NCBI RefSeq assembly: GCF_049065735.1
Contig: NZ_JBAKHD010000002.1
Location: forward strand, 124,001-188,000
Direction: 5' to 3'
Length of the DNA: 64,000 nucleotides
From: Paramesorhizobium sp049065735
GTDB lineage: Bacteria; Pseudomonadota; Alphaproteobacteria; Rhizobiales; Rhizobiaceae
This document shows positions 26,760-35,596 of the stretch, piece after piece. Each line of letters starts with the position of its first letter. Position 1 is the stretch's first letter. The translations under genes were made by a program, and so were the position numbers. The notes below the pieces were generated by a model that did no database searches, was not told where the DNA came from, and saw only the letters and a list, made by a program, of their open reading frames with translations.

Positions 26760-27947
26760 ATGACAGGCGTAACGCGCGAAAAGGTTCTCGAGCGGCTCAG
26801 GAGCGTAATCGGGCCGGATTTTCAGAGCGACATCGTCACGCTCGGCCTCGTCTCGGATATTTTCATTGCCGATGGCAAGGTCTTCTTCTCAATCACCGTC
26901 CCCGCCGAGCGGGCGCAGACACTCGAGCCGTTGCGGGCCGCCGCGGAGCGGGCGGTGAAAGAACTGCCTGGTGTGGCGGGCGCGCTGGTGACGCTGACGG
27001 CGGAAAAGAAGGGCGGCAAGACCAGCGATGACGCGCCCCCTCCCCCCAGGGTCGCCGCGCGGCATATCCCGCAGCGGGCCGCTCCAGCCGGCGCGACACC
27101 TCCCCCGCGCGTGCCGCGCCCGCAGACAGTGTCCAAGCCCGGCATTCCCGGCGTCGGCGCGATCATCGCGGTGGCGTCAGGCAAGGGCGGCGTCGGCAAA
27201 TCGACGACGGCGGTGAACCTGGCGCTGGGATTGAGCGCCAACGGCCTCAAGGTCGGCATTCTCGACGCTGATGTCTACGGCCCGTCCATGCCACGTCTCC
27301 TCGGCATTTCGGGCAAGCCCGAAACGGTTTCGGGCCGCGTCATGAAGCCGATGGAGAATTACGGGCTCAAGGCCATGTCGATCGGCTTCCTCGTCGAAGA
27401 GGAGACGCCGATGGTCTGGCGCGGGCCGATGGTGATGTCGGCACTGACGCAGATGCTGCGCGAGGTGGAGTGGGGCGAGCTCGACGTGCTCGTGGTCGAC
27501 ATGCCGCCAGGAACCGGCGATGCGCAGCTGACCATGGCGCAGCAGGTACCGCTCGCGGGCGCGGTCATCGTCTCGACGCCGCAGGACCTCGCGCTCATCG
27601 ACGCGCGCAAGGGGCTCCACATGTTCCGCAAGGTGGATGTGCCGCTGCTCGGTATCGTCGAGAACATGAGCTACTTCATCGCGCCCGACACGGGCAAGCG
27701 CTACGACATTTTCGGCCATGGCGGCGCGCGGAAAGAAGCGGAGCGGCTCGGCGTGCCTTTCCTCGGCGAGGTGCCGCTGCACATGGATATTCGCGAGACG
27801 TCGGATGCGGGAACGCCCGTCACCGTCAGCGAACCGGACGGCGTCCACGCGAAAATCTATCGCGATATCGCCGCCAAGGTCTGGCAGGGCGTGGAAGCTG
27901 CCCGCGCGACGCAGGCGAGGCAGGCGCCGGCGATTGTGTTCGAATAG
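26760..27947 (+). CDS. Mrp/ApbC-type P-loop ATPase for Fe-S cluster transfer
   Basis: A 395-residue cytosolic ATPase of the Mrp/NBP35 family, thought to carry and insert Fe-S clusters. An N-terminal MIP18-like domain (about 1-90) and a Pro-rich linker precede the deviant Walker A SGKGGVGKSTT (about 140-150). Then come the switch motif LDADVYGPSMP and VDMPPGTGDAQLT. The usual CxxC that bridges the cluster is absent: the segment after NMSYF reads IAPDTG, with Ala308 and Thr311 in place of the cysteines. ATG 26760 is the natural fold start. The ribosome-binding site is weak. Confidence 0.92.
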   Translation: MTGVTREKVLERLRSVIGPDFQSDIVTLGLVSDIFIADGKVFFSITVPAERAQTLEPLRAAAERAVKELPGVAGALVTLTAEKKGGKTSDDAPPPPRVAARHIPQRAAPAGATPPPRVPRPQTVSKPGIPGVGAIIAVASGKGGVGKSTTAVNLALGLSANGLKVGILDADVYGPSMPRLLGISGKPETVSGRVMKPMENYGLKAMSIGFLVEEETPMVWRGPMVMSALTQMLREVEWGELDVLVVDMPPGTGDAQLTMAQQVPLAGAVIVSTPQDLALIDARKGLHMFRKVDVPLLGIVENMSYFIAPDTGKRYDIFGHGGARKEAERLGVPFLGEVPLHMDIRETSDAGTPVTVSEPDGVHAKIYRDIAAKVWQGVEAARATQARQAPAIVFE

Positions 27948-27956
27948 GCGGCGCGC

Positions 27957-28499
27957 ATGGTGCTGAGGATAGAACCTCTCGACCGGTACAATCTGAAGCA
28001 TGTGGGGCAAGTCGACGGCGCATTCATCGTCGATGCCGAGCTCGCCCTCTCCTTCGAGGCGGGCTCATTCCATCATAAGCTTATCCCCGTCACCCCTTAT
28101 ACGAAACGTTACGAGGAGCCCGAGACGCTATCCGATTATCTGGATGCGCCTGATAGCGCGGGCTTCATCGCCTATCTCGATGGCCGTCCGGCGGGCTATG
28201 TCCTCATTCGCGAAAACTGGAACCGTTTCGCGCTCATCGAGGATATCGCGGTGGACGCAAATTGCCGCCGTCATGGAGTCGGGCGGGCGCTCCTGGAAAA
28301 GGCCGGGTCATGGGCGGGAGCCCGGAAACTGCCCGGCCTGATGCTGGAAACCCAGAGCAATAATGTCGCCGCCTGCCGCCTTTACGAGGCCTGCGGCTTC
28401 GTCCTCGGCGGCTTCGATCGTTTTCTTTACACCGGAGAAAACCCGAAGAGGACCGAGATAGCCCTGTTCTGGTATCGTAGGCTCGAGGCCGTCAGGTAA
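27957..28499 (+). CDS. GNAT-family N-acetyltransferase
   Basis: The 180-residue protein is likely an acetyl-CoA-dependent acetyltransferase. The central FALIEDIAVDANCRRHGVGR holds the pyrophosphate-binding Rx(x)GxGR loop, followed by ALLEKA, and the C-terminal NNVAACRLYEACGFVLGGF is the typical RimI-like motif B. The acceptor is unknown. It starts 9 nt after the Mrp gene and is probably cotranscribed with it. Its stop overlaps the convergent pgm stop by 8 nt. Confidence 0.85.
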   Translation: MVLRIEPLDRYNLKHVGQVDGAFIVDAELALSFEAGSFHHKLIPVTPYTKRYEEPETLSDYLDAPDSAGFIAYLDGRPAGYVLIRENWNRFALIEDIAVDANCRRHGVGRALLEKAGSWAGARKLPGLMLETQSNNVAACRLYEACGFVLGGFDRFLYTGENPKRTEIALFWYRRLEAVR

Positions 28500-30123
28500 T
28501 CACATTCGGCCCGTTACGACCGGTCCATTTCCGGATCTGGGCGATATCCTCTGCCGCCACGATCAGATCGGCCAGCGCTTCCTGCGTTTCGATATTCTGC
28601 CGGGCGGAGTCCGGCTCATAGCGCTCAATGTAGACGCGGAGGGTTGCGCCCGAGGTGCCGGTGCCGGAGAGGCGGTAGACGATGCGCGAGCCGCCCGAGA
28701 AGAAGATGCGAATGCCCTGGTGCTCGCTTACCGAATGATCGACGGGATCGTGATAGGCGAAATCGTCGGCATGTTCGATGGTCAGGCTGCCAAAGGAAGT
28801 GCCGGGAAGTGCTGCGAGCCGTCCGCGCAGATCGCCGATCAGGCTGTTGGCCGCGCTGGTTTCCAGTTCCTCGTAATCGTGGCGGGAGTAATAGTTGCGG
28901 CCATAGGTGCGCCAATGCTCCTCGACGATCTCGCGCACGCTCTGCCGGCGGACTGCGAGAATGTTGAGCCAGAGCAGCACCGCCCAGAGCCCGTCCTTCT
29001 CGCGTACATGGTTCGACCCTGTCCCTGAGCTTTCCTCGCCGCAGATCGTGACCAGCCCGGCGTCGAGCAGATTGCCGAAGAATTTCCAGCCGGTCGGCGT
29101 TTCATACATGCCGATGCCGAGTTTCTCCGCCACCCGGTCGGCGGCGCGGCTTGTCGGCATGGAGCGGGCGATGCCTGCTATCCCGGCCTTGTAACCCGGC
29201 GCGAGATGGGCATTGGCGGCGAGCATTGCCAGTGAGTCCGAAGGCGTGACGAAGATGCCGCGCCCGATGATCATGTTGCGGTCGCCGTCGCCATCGGATG
29301 CCGCGCCGAAATCCGGAGCCTCTGATGACATCATGAGGTCGTAGAGTTCCTTGGCATAGACGAGGTTCGGGTCCGGGTGATGGCCGCCGAAATCGGGCAG
29401 CGGCACGAAATTGATGACGCTGCCATCGGGCGCGCCGAGGCGGCGCTCGAAAATCTCCGTCGCGTAGGGGCCGGTGACGGCGTGCATGGCGTCGAAGCGG
29501 AGACGGAAGCCGGAACGGATGAGCGCGCGGATGGCGTCGAAATCGAAAAGCTCTTCCATCAGGGCTGCGTAGTCAGTGACGGGATCGATCACCTCCACCG
29601 TCATGCCGCTGAGCTTCGTTTCGCCCAATTCGTCGATGTCGATATCGCCGGCGTCGATGGTCAGATAGCGGTCGATGACTTTGGAGCGGGCGAAGATCGC
29701 CTCGGTCAGCTTTTCGGGCGCGGGGCCGCCATTGCCGATATTGTACTTGATGCCGAAATCGCCATCGGGGCCGCCGGGATTGTGGCTCGCCGAGAGGATG
29801 ATGCCGCCGAAGGTGCCGTATTTGCGAATGAGGTTCGAGGCGGCGGGCGTTGAGAGAATGCCGCCCTTCCCGACCATGACGCGCCCGAAGCCATTGGCAG
29901 CGGCCATCTTCAGCACTGTCTGGATGACCTCTCGATTGTAGTATCGTCCGTCGCCGCCAAGGACTAGCGTCTTGCCCTCAAAGCCTTCGAGAGAATCGAA
30001 GATGGACTGGACGAAATTCTCCACATAGTTGGGCTGCTGGAAGACGGGCACCTTCTTGCGCAGGCCCGAGGTGCCGGGCTTCTGGTCGTCATAAGGCTTG
30101 GTGGCGATGGTCAGAACGGTCAT
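28492..30123 (-). CDS. pgm: Phosphoglucomutase
   Basis: This 543-residue enzyme interconverts glucose 1-phosphate and glucose 6-phosphate, linking glycolysis to UDP-glucose, glycogen, LPS and cyclic glucan synthesis. The catalytic serine is in ILSASHNPGG, the metal-binding loop is ASDGDGDRNM, the sugar-binding loop is CGEESSGTGSNHVREKDG and the phosphate-binding end is RLSGTGTSGATLRVY. Length matches the eukaryote-like Pgm of Rhizobiales. AGAGGG precedes ATG 30123. Cgs in this window uses UDP-glucose whose supply depends on this enzyme. Confidence 0.95.
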   Translation of the reverse strand: MTVLTIATKPYDDQKPGTSGLRKKVPVFQQPNYVENFVQSIFDSLEGFEGKTLVLGGDGRYYNREVIQTVLKMAAANGFGRVMVGKGGILSTPAASNLIRKYGTFGGIILSASHNPGGPDGDFGIKYNIGNGGPAPEKLTEAIFARSKVIDRYLTIDAGDIDIDELGETKLSGMTVEVIDPVTDYAALMEELFDFDAIRALIRSGFRLRFDAMHAVTGPYATEIFERRLGAPDGSVINFVPLPDFGGHHPDPNLVYAKELYDLMMSSEAPDFGAASDGDGDRNMIIGRGIFVTPSDSLAMLAANAHLAPGYKAGIAGIARSMPTSRAADRVAEKLGIGMYETPTGWKFFGNLLDAGLVTICGEESSGTGSNHVREKDGLWAVLLWLNILAVRRQSVREIVEEHWRTYGRNYYSRHDYEELETSAANSLIGDLRGRLAALPGTSFGSLTIEHADDFAYHDPVDHSVSEHQGIRIFFSGGSRIVYRLSGTGTSGATLRVYIERYEPDSARQNIETQEALADLIVAAEDIAQIRKWTGRNGPNVIT

Positions 30124-30150
30124 GTGGCCCTCTGGGTTGGGGAAACGTCA

Positions 30151-30254
30151 CTTAAAGCGTGCTGCATTTTATCGCATTCATGGAACACGCTTTAAGTTTT
30201 TGTTTTTGCGCATGTCTTTATCCCAAAACCGGTTCCCACTTTTGGGAGACATGC
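30151..30254. repeat. Composite palindromic repeat between pgm and frcR
   Basis: There are two inverted repeats in tandem: CTTAAAGCGTG / CACGCTTTAAG (30151-30161 and 30186-30196), and GCATGTC...CCCAAAA / TTTTGGGAGACATGC (30210-30254). The second has the same design as family A (GCATG...CATGC with an inner A/T-rich stem) but a different core, so it looks like a related subfamily. Confidence 0.75.
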
Positions 30255-30337
30255 TTTAGCTATTGCGGATAGCATCGGTTTCCATACCGGTCGCTTGGCA
30301 GGATAGATCAAGTTTATTGTTTTGAAATAACAATTCG

Positions 30338-31621
30338 TCAGGGCGCTTCCTTGAACAGAACGCTCTGGTCGAAGAGATAGCGGTTGAAGAGCGGCAGGCT
30401 GGCGCCGCCCATGGCCTTGGCGTGGACGCCGACCTTGCCTTCGACGATCTGCGGCGCAGTAATACCCTGGAGATCGAGACGGGCGATTTCAGCGCCTGTC
30501 GCCTCGACGATGCGGCGGCGCACCGATGCGGGGAGCCAGCCATCGATGATCGCTGCGGAAAAATCGATGATCGAAGCTGCTGCCACCGTGGCATGGGCAA
30601 GGTTGCGGGCGGTGAGCGCGATCCATTCATCGACGGTTACGCCGAAACCGTCCCAGTTTTCAGGTGAGAGCCAGAGGGGAGCCGTGTCGATCCCCCTTTC
30701 CTGCAACATGCGCTCCAGCACGAAGATGGACGCCGCGTCGATCAACTGCCTGGGCTTGCCGTCGAAGGAGGGCACGGGCATGGAGCCGAGCGCGCCGGCA
30801 TTGCCTGATCGACCGGGATAAAGCGCGTTGTTCAGCACCACGCCGCCGCCGATGAAGGACCCGATGAAGAAATAGATAAAATCCGGAAAATCCGGCCCGC
30901 GCCCGAAGGTGAGTTCCGCACCGCAGGCGGCGGTGGCGTCGTTCTGCACGAACACCGGAAACGGCAGATGCGCGGCGAAGTCGCGCGCCAGATCGGCATT
31001 GCGCCAGGCATCGAGATCGGCAGGCGGCGCGCCGACCTCCTCCACCCAGTTCCACAGCTCGAAGGGCGCGGCAATGCCGAGGCCGGCGATGCGGCGGCGC
31101 TCGTTCTCATCGAGCGAGGCGCTGAATTGCCCGATCCCATCGAGCGCGAATTTTTGAATCGCGTCGGGCACCGGCCAGCGATAGGTCTCATGCAGGCGCA
31201 TTCTTATAGTGCCGACGAAATCCATCAGGATCAGCTCGGCGCTGCGCCGCCCGATCTTCAAGCCGAAAGAGAACACCCCTTCGGCGGCAAGGCGCATCGG
31301 CGTCGAGGGTTGGCCGACGCGCCCGCGCACCCGCTCGCCGCGCGTCAGCAATCCGTCCTCTTCCAGCCCGCGAATGATGACGGAGACGGTCTGTGCCGAA
31401 AGCCCGGTCAGCCTTGCGATGTCAACGCGCGGCAAGGCGCCATGGCGGCGGACCAGCGACAGGACGAGACGCTCATTATAGGCGCGCACGCCTGACTGGT
31501 TCGAGCCGCGTCCGATGGCGGGGCCATGGTCCACGGCATGATCGGGCCGCAAACCGGTGCCTCGCCCATCTCCGCCCGTTTCGCCTTTTGCCTTGCCCTG
31601 CACCGGCCGCTTCTCCTTCAT
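30338..31621 (-). CDS. frcR: ROK-family transcriptional regulator, likely FrcR
   Basis: The protein has 427 residues. A basic, low-complexity N terminus (1-40) is followed by a winged-helix DNA-binding domain (about 48-105: VLSLVRRHGALPRVDIARLT, LSAQTVSVIIRGLEEDGLL) and a sugar-kinase-like ROK domain (about 110-420). The ROK metal-binding CXCGXXGC motif is not apparent, so it probably binds a sugar without kinase activity. It is transcribed divergently from frcB. In Sinorhizobium a ROK regulator is found beside the frc fructose importer, so local repression with release by fructose or its phosphate is the expected role. GGGGACC precedes ATG 31621. Confidence 0.88.
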   Translation of the reverse strand: MKEKRPVQGKAKGETGGDGRGTGLRPDHAVDHGPAIGRGSNQSGVRAYNERLVLSLVRRHGALPRVDIARLTGLSAQTVSVIIRGLEEDGLLTRGERVRGRVGQPSTPMRLAAEGVFSFGLKIGRRSAELILMDFVGTIRMRLHETYRWPVPDAIQKFALDGIGQFSASLDENERRRIAGLGIAAPFELWNWVEEVGAPPADLDAWRNADLARDFAAHLPFPVFVQNDATAACGAELTFGRGPDFPDFIYFFIGSFIGGGVVLNNALYPGRSGNAGALGSMPVPSFDGKPRQLIDAASIFVLERMLQERGIDTAPLWLSPENWDGFGVTVDEWIALTARNLAHATVAAASIIDFSAAIIDGWLPASVRRRIVEATGAEIARLDLQGITAPQIVEGKVGVHAKAMGGASLPLFNRYLFDQSVLFKEAP

Positions 31622-31649
31622 GGTCCCCAGCCGAAGATTGCATGGCGAA

Positions 31650-31676
31650 TTAATAAATCAAGCGGATTTATTTATT
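31650..31676. promoter_or_regulatory. Candidate FrcR operator and frcB promoter
   Basis: An A/T-rich perfect inverted repeat AATAAATC-AAGCG-GATTTATT (31652-31672) lies in the frcR-frcB divergent region and abuts a TTGACA box (31675-31680) pointing toward frcB. A ROK dimer bound here would block frcB transcription. The matching -10 box is poor, so promoter assignment is tentative. Confidence 0.5.
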
Positions 31677-31796
31677 GACAGCTGCGCGGGTGCATGTTTC
31701 CTTTCAAGTCGCGTGTGCCGGAAGGAGGACAGAACCGGCGCATCGAGGAGCACAATTCAGCCGGCTTCGGAGCCGGCACAATCGGGAGGGACTTTC

Positions 31797-32819
31797 ATGA
31801 GACAATTGATTCTTGCCCCGGCATTTGCAGGCCTGATGCTGGGCGTGGCCGCCATGTCCGCCAGCGCCGCCGAGCCGGGCGCCTGCCTTATCACCAAGAC
31901 CGACACGAACCCCTTCTTCGTCAAGATGAAGGAAGGCGCTGTCACCAAGGCTGGAGAATTGGGCGTGAATCTCAAGACCTATGCCGGCAAGATCGACGGC
32001 GACGTGGAGAGCCAGATCGCCGCGGTGGAAACCTGCATTGCCGATGGCGTCAAGGGCATTCTCATCACCGCCTCCGACACCAAGGGCATCGTGCCCGTTC
32101 TCGAAAAGGCGCGGCAGGCGGGCATTCTCGTCATCGCGCTCGATACGCCGCTGGAGCCGGCTGATGCCGCCGACGCCACCTTCGCCACCGACAATTTTAG
32201 GGCGGGCGAACTGGTCGGCAAATGGGCTGCCGAAACGCTGGGCGACAAGGCGAAGGACGCGAAGGTGGCCTTCCTCAACCTGACCGCATCGCAGCCCAGC
32301 GTCGACGTGCTGCGCGACCAGGGCTTCGACAAGGGCTTCGGCATCGACCCGAAGGATGAAAAGCGCCTTGGCGACGAGGACGACCCGCGCATCGTCGGGC
32401 GCGACCTGACTGACGGCAATGAAGAAGGCGGACGCCGGGCGATGGAAAATCTTCTCCAGAAGGACCCGGAAATCAACGTCGTCCACACCATCAATGAGCC
32501 TGCTGCGGCGGGCGCCTACGAAGCCCTGAAGGCGCTAGGGCGCGAGAAGGATACGCTGATCGTCTCCATCGACGGCGGCTGTCCGGGCGTCAAGAACGTG
32601 CAGGAAGGCGTCATTGGGGCAACGGCGCAGCAATATCCGCTGCAAATGGCCGCGCTCGGCATCGAGGCGGTCAAGAAATTCGCCGATACGGGCGAAAAGC
32701 CGAAGCCGACCGAGGGGAAGAATTTCGTGGACACGGGCGTGGCGCTGGTGACCGACAAGCCGGTGCCAGGCGTGCCGTCCATCGATACGAAGACGGCGCT
32801 CGGGAAGTGCTGGGGGTGA
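31797..32819 (+). CDS. frcB: Sugar ABC transporter periplasmic binding protein FrcB
   Basis: The protein has 340 residues, with a Sec signal peptide (1-24, cleavage near ASA/AEP). The mature type I periplasmic binding protein fold has GACLITKTDTNPFFVKMKEG and the hinge blocks GILITASDTKGIVPVLEKA and DGGCPGVKNVQEGVIGATAQ. It matches the fructose-binding FrcB group of CUT2 importers (fructose, with mannose and ribose as competitors in Sinorhizobium). GGGAGG is about 7 nt before ATG 31797. It is the first gene of frcBCAK and is separated from frcC by a family B repeat that may raise frcB mRNA over the rest. Confidence 0.9.
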   Translation: MRQLILAPAFAGLMLGVAAMSASAAEPGACLITKTDTNPFFVKMKEGAVTKAGELGVNLKTYAGKIDGDVESQIAAVETCIADGVKGILITASDTKGIVPVLEKARQAGILVIALDTPLEPADAADATFATDNFRAGELVGKWAAETLGDKAKDAKVAFLNLTASQPSVDVLRDQGFDKGFGIDPKDEKRLGDEDDPRIVGRDLTDGNEEGGRRAMENLLQKDPEINVVHTINEPAAAGAYEALKALGREKDTLIVSIDGGCPGVKNVQEGVIGATAQQYPLQMAALGIEAVKKFADTGEKPKPTEGKNFVDTGVALVTDKPVPGVPSIDTKTALGKCWG

Positions 32820-32840
32820 GCGGCTCGCTTCGCTCGCAAA

Positions 32841-32919
32841 GGGAGTAAGGGAATAGGGGAGTAGGGCAGTAGGGGATATTTTAACATACTCCCCTACTCA
32901 CTTACTCCCCTACTCCCCT
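32841..32919. repeat. Repeat family B, copy 3, inside the frc operon
   Basis: GGGAGTAAGGGAATAGGGGA-type units on the left are followed by the complementary CTCCCCTACTC-type units on the right, making a long hairpin between frcB and frcC. Compare 10558-10642 and 23696-23800. Confidence 0.85.
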
Positions 32920-32938
32920 CATCATGAGGGAACCGCAC

Positions 32939-34003
32939 ATGACCCAACCAACCCAGGAATTCGAGCGTGTGCTCTCCGGCAGCGCCAGCGAGGTTGCGTC
33001 GTTCGAAGATAGCGGCAAGACGTTTCTGCAGCGGGCGCGGACGTTCCTGCATGGCAACCCCGCTGCCGTGCCGCTGATCGTGCTTCTGGCGTCGCTCATC
33101 ATCTTCGGCCTGCTCGTGGGCTCGAAATTCTTTTCCGCCTTTGCGCTGACGCTCATTCTCCAGCAGGTGGCGATCACGGGCATTGTCGCGGCGGCGCAGA
33201 CGCTGGTGATTCTCACGGCGGGCATCGATCTTTCGGTCGGCGCAATCATGGTGCTGTCCTCGGTGGTGATGGGGCAGTTCACCTTCCGCTACGGCCTGCC
33301 GCCGGAACTTGCGATCCTCTGCGGCTTCGCCGTGGGTGGGCTTTGCGGCTTCATCAACGGGTTCCTCGTCGCCTATCTCAAGCTGCCGCCCTTTATCGTC
33401 ACGCTCGGCATGTGGCAGGTGATCCTGGCCACCAATTTCCTTTATTCCGCCAACGAGACCATCCGTGCGCAGGAAATCAGCTCCAACGCACCGATCCTGC
33501 AGTTCTTCGGCGAGAATGTCCGGGTCGGCGGCGCGGTGCTGACCTATGGCGTCATTACCTTCGTCGCGCTCGTTCTCCTGCTCTGGTACGTGCTGAACCA
33601 CACCGCATGGGGGCGGCATGTCTATGCCATCGGCGACGATCCCGATGCAGCCGAGCTCTCCGGCGTGCGGGTGAAGCCCATTCTCGTTTCGGTCTATGTG
33701 CTCTCCGGCCTCATCTGCGCGCTGGCGGGCTGGGCGATGATCGGGCGGCTCGGCTCGGTCTCGCCAACGGCGGGACAATTCGCCAATATCGAATCGATCA
33801 CGGCTGTCGTCATCGGCGGCATCTCGCTCTTCGGCGGGCGCGGCTCGATCCTCGGCACGATGTGCGGTGCTCTCATCGTCGGCGTGTTTGCGCTGGGTCT
33901 CAGGCTATGGGGCACCGATCCGCAATGGACCTATCTGATGATCGGCCTGCTCATCATCGCCGCCGTCGCAATCGACCAATGGATCAGAAAGGCTGCGGCA
34001 TGA
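32939..34003 (+). CDS. frcC: Sugar ABC transporter permease FrcC
   Basis: An inner-membrane permease of 354 residues, CUT2 (ribose/fructose-type) family. A hydrophilic N terminus (1-40) precedes about nine membrane segments. The signature LVILTAGIDLSVGAIMVLSS and the loop IAVVIGGISLFGGRGSILGT-like region are present. GAGGG is 8 nt before ATG 32939. ATG 32924 is an in-frame alternative closer to the repeat. The 3' end overlaps frcA by 4 nt (ATGA). Confidence 0.9.
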   Translation: MTQPTQEFERVLSGSASEVASFEDSGKTFLQRARTFLHGNPAAVPLIVLLASLIIFGLLVGSKFFSAFALTLILQQVAITGIVAAAQTLVILTAGIDLSVGAIMVLSSVVMGQFTFRYGLPPELAILCGFAVGGLCGFINGFLVAYLKLPPFIVTLGMWQVILATNFLYSANETIRAQEISSNAPILQFFGENVRVGGAVLTYGVITFVALVLLLWYVLNHTAWGRHVYAIGDDPDAAELSGVRVKPILVSVYVLSGLICALAGWAMIGRLGSVSPTAGQFANIESITAVVIGGISLFGGRGSILGTMCGALIVGVFALGLRLWGTDPQWTYLMIGLLIIAAVAIDQWIRKAAA

Positions 34004-34797
34004 ACGCTTCCGTAAACGCTTCCGGCCAACCCATCCTTTCCGCACGCGGCCTGGTGAAACGCTATGGCAGGGTGACGGCGCTCGACCATGCCGATTTCGA
34101 TCTCTATCCCGGCGAAATCCTTGCTGTGATCGGCGACAATGGCGCGGGCAAATCCAGCCTTATCAAGGCGCTGTCAGGTGCGATTTCCCCCGACGAGGGC
34201 GAAATCCGTCTCGACGGCAAGCCGGTCCATTTCCGCTCGCCCATGGATGCGCGGGCAGCGGGCATCGAGACGGTCTATCAGAATCTGGCGCTGTCTCCCG
34301 CCCTCTCCATCGCCGACAACATGTTTCTGGGCCGCGAAATCCGTAAGCCCGGCGTGCTGGGCCGCGTCTTCCGCATGCTCGACCGCCCTGCCATGGAGCG
34401 GACGGCGCGCGAGAAGCTCTCCGAACTGGGGCTGATGACGATCCAGAACATCAGCCAATCCGTGGAAACGCTTTCCGGCGGACAGCGGCAGGGCGTGGCG
34501 GTGGCGCGCGCCGCCGCCTTTGGCTCCAAGGTCGTTATCATGGATGAGCCGACCGCAGCGCTGGGCGTGAAGGAATCGCGGCGTGTGCTCGACCTCATTC
34601 AGGATGTGAAGGCGCGCGGGCTGCCCATCGTGCTCATTTCGCACAACATGCCGCATGTCTTCGAAGTGGCGGACCGTATCCATATTCATCGCCTCGGGAA
34701 GAGGCTCTGCGTGATCAAGCCATCCGACTACTCCATGTCGGACGCGGTGGCGCTGATGACGGGCGCGATGAAGCCCTCGGAAGGTCTGGCCGCCTGA
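34000..34797 (+). CDS. frcA: Sugar ABC transporter ATPase FrcA
   Basis: This 265-residue ATPase energises FrcBC. Walker A is GDNGAGKSSLIKALSG, the ABC signature is LSGGQRQGVAVARAAA, Walker B is VVIMDEPTAALG and the switch His is in LISHNMPHV. Unlike most CUT2 ATPases (about 500 residues, two fused ABC domains), it has a single ABC domain, as known for FrcA. The start overlaps frcC and the stop overlaps frcK (TGATG), so the operon is tightly coupled. Confidence 0.92.
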   Translation: MNASVNASGQPILSARGLVKRYGRVTALDHADFDLYPGEILAVIGDNGAGKSSLIKALSGAISPDEGEIRLDGKPVHFRSPMDARAAGIETVYQNLALSPALSIADNMFLGREIRKPGVLGRVFRMLDRPAMERTAREKLSELGLMTIQNISQSVETLSGGQRQGVAVARAAAFGSKVVIMDEPTAALGVKESRRVLDLIQDVKARGLPIVLISHNMPHVFEVADRIHIHRLGKRLCVIKPSDYSMSDAVALMTGAMKPSEGLAA

Positions 34798-35432
34798 TGG
34801 AGCGCATCGACCGGGAACAACTGCCTTCGGCCATCCTGTCGAAGGCGAAAGGCGGCGGGCGGTTTCTCCTTGGCATCGCCGGGCCGCCCGGCGCGGGCAA
34901 ATCAACGCTGGCCGAACAATTGCGCGATGCGCTCAACAAGGGAGGCGACGGACCATCCGCCATCGTGCCGATGGACGGCTTCCACCTCGACAATGCCATT
35001 CTCGACCAGCGAGCCTTACGCAGCCGCAAGGGCTCGCCGCCCACCTTCGACTGCGCCGGTTTCGAGATGCTGCTCAGGCGGCTCAAAACGGCGGAGGAGG
35101 ATGTCGTCATCCCCGTTTTCGACCGGACGCTCGATCTCGCCCGCGCGGGCGGGGCCATTGTCGAGGCGCGGCATCGCATTCTCATCGTCGAGGGCAATTA
35201 TCTGCTGCTCGACGAGGCACCATGGAATCGCCTTCATGGCGTCTTCGATATGACCGTCTTCCTCGACGTGCCCTTCGACGAATTGGAACGGCGGCTCGTC
35301 CAGCGCTGGCTCGATCATGATCACACGCTTGAAGAGGCGCGGGCGCGGGCCCTCTCCAACGACATTCCCAATGCGCAGCTCACCGTCACAGCGTCGCGCC
35401 CGGCGGATTATGTAATCCGCACAGAGAGTTGA
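34797..35432 (+). CDS. frcK: P-loop kinase-like protein FrcK
   Basis: A 211-residue cytosolic nucleotide-binding protein related to pantothenate/uridine kinases. Walker A is GIAGPPGAGKSTL (about 22-34), followed by MDGFHLDNAILD and a catalytic-core-like ILIVEGNYLLLDEAPWNRL. The name follows the last gene of the Sinorhizobium frcBCAK cluster, whose product is called kinase-like with no proven substrate. It starts within the frcA stop (TGATG), so it is made together with the importer. It might phosphorylate the imported sugar or a derivative. Confidence 0.8.
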   Translation: MERIDREQLPSAILSKAKGGGRFLLGIAGPPGAGKSTLAEQLRDALNKGGDGPSAIVPMDGFHLDNAILDQRALRSRKGSPPTFDCAGFEMLLRRLKTAEEDVVIPVFDRTLDLARAGGAIVEARHRILIVEGNYLLLDEAPWNRLHGVFDMTVFLDVPFDELERRLVQRWLDHDHTLEEARARALSNDIPNAQLTVTASRPADYVIRTES

Positions 35433-35596
35433 TGGAACGGCTGCGGCGTTTAGAGCCTTTCCTTCGCACTTGCTGCATGATTAATACAGCGGGCCGAACC
35501 GGCGCGCTTCTCCCGGCGCGCCAAAGCAATAACCAGGACCGCATGCCCGCCCTCCCACGGCGCATCGGCCTTCCGTTGTTTATGCAAGGAATCGCC

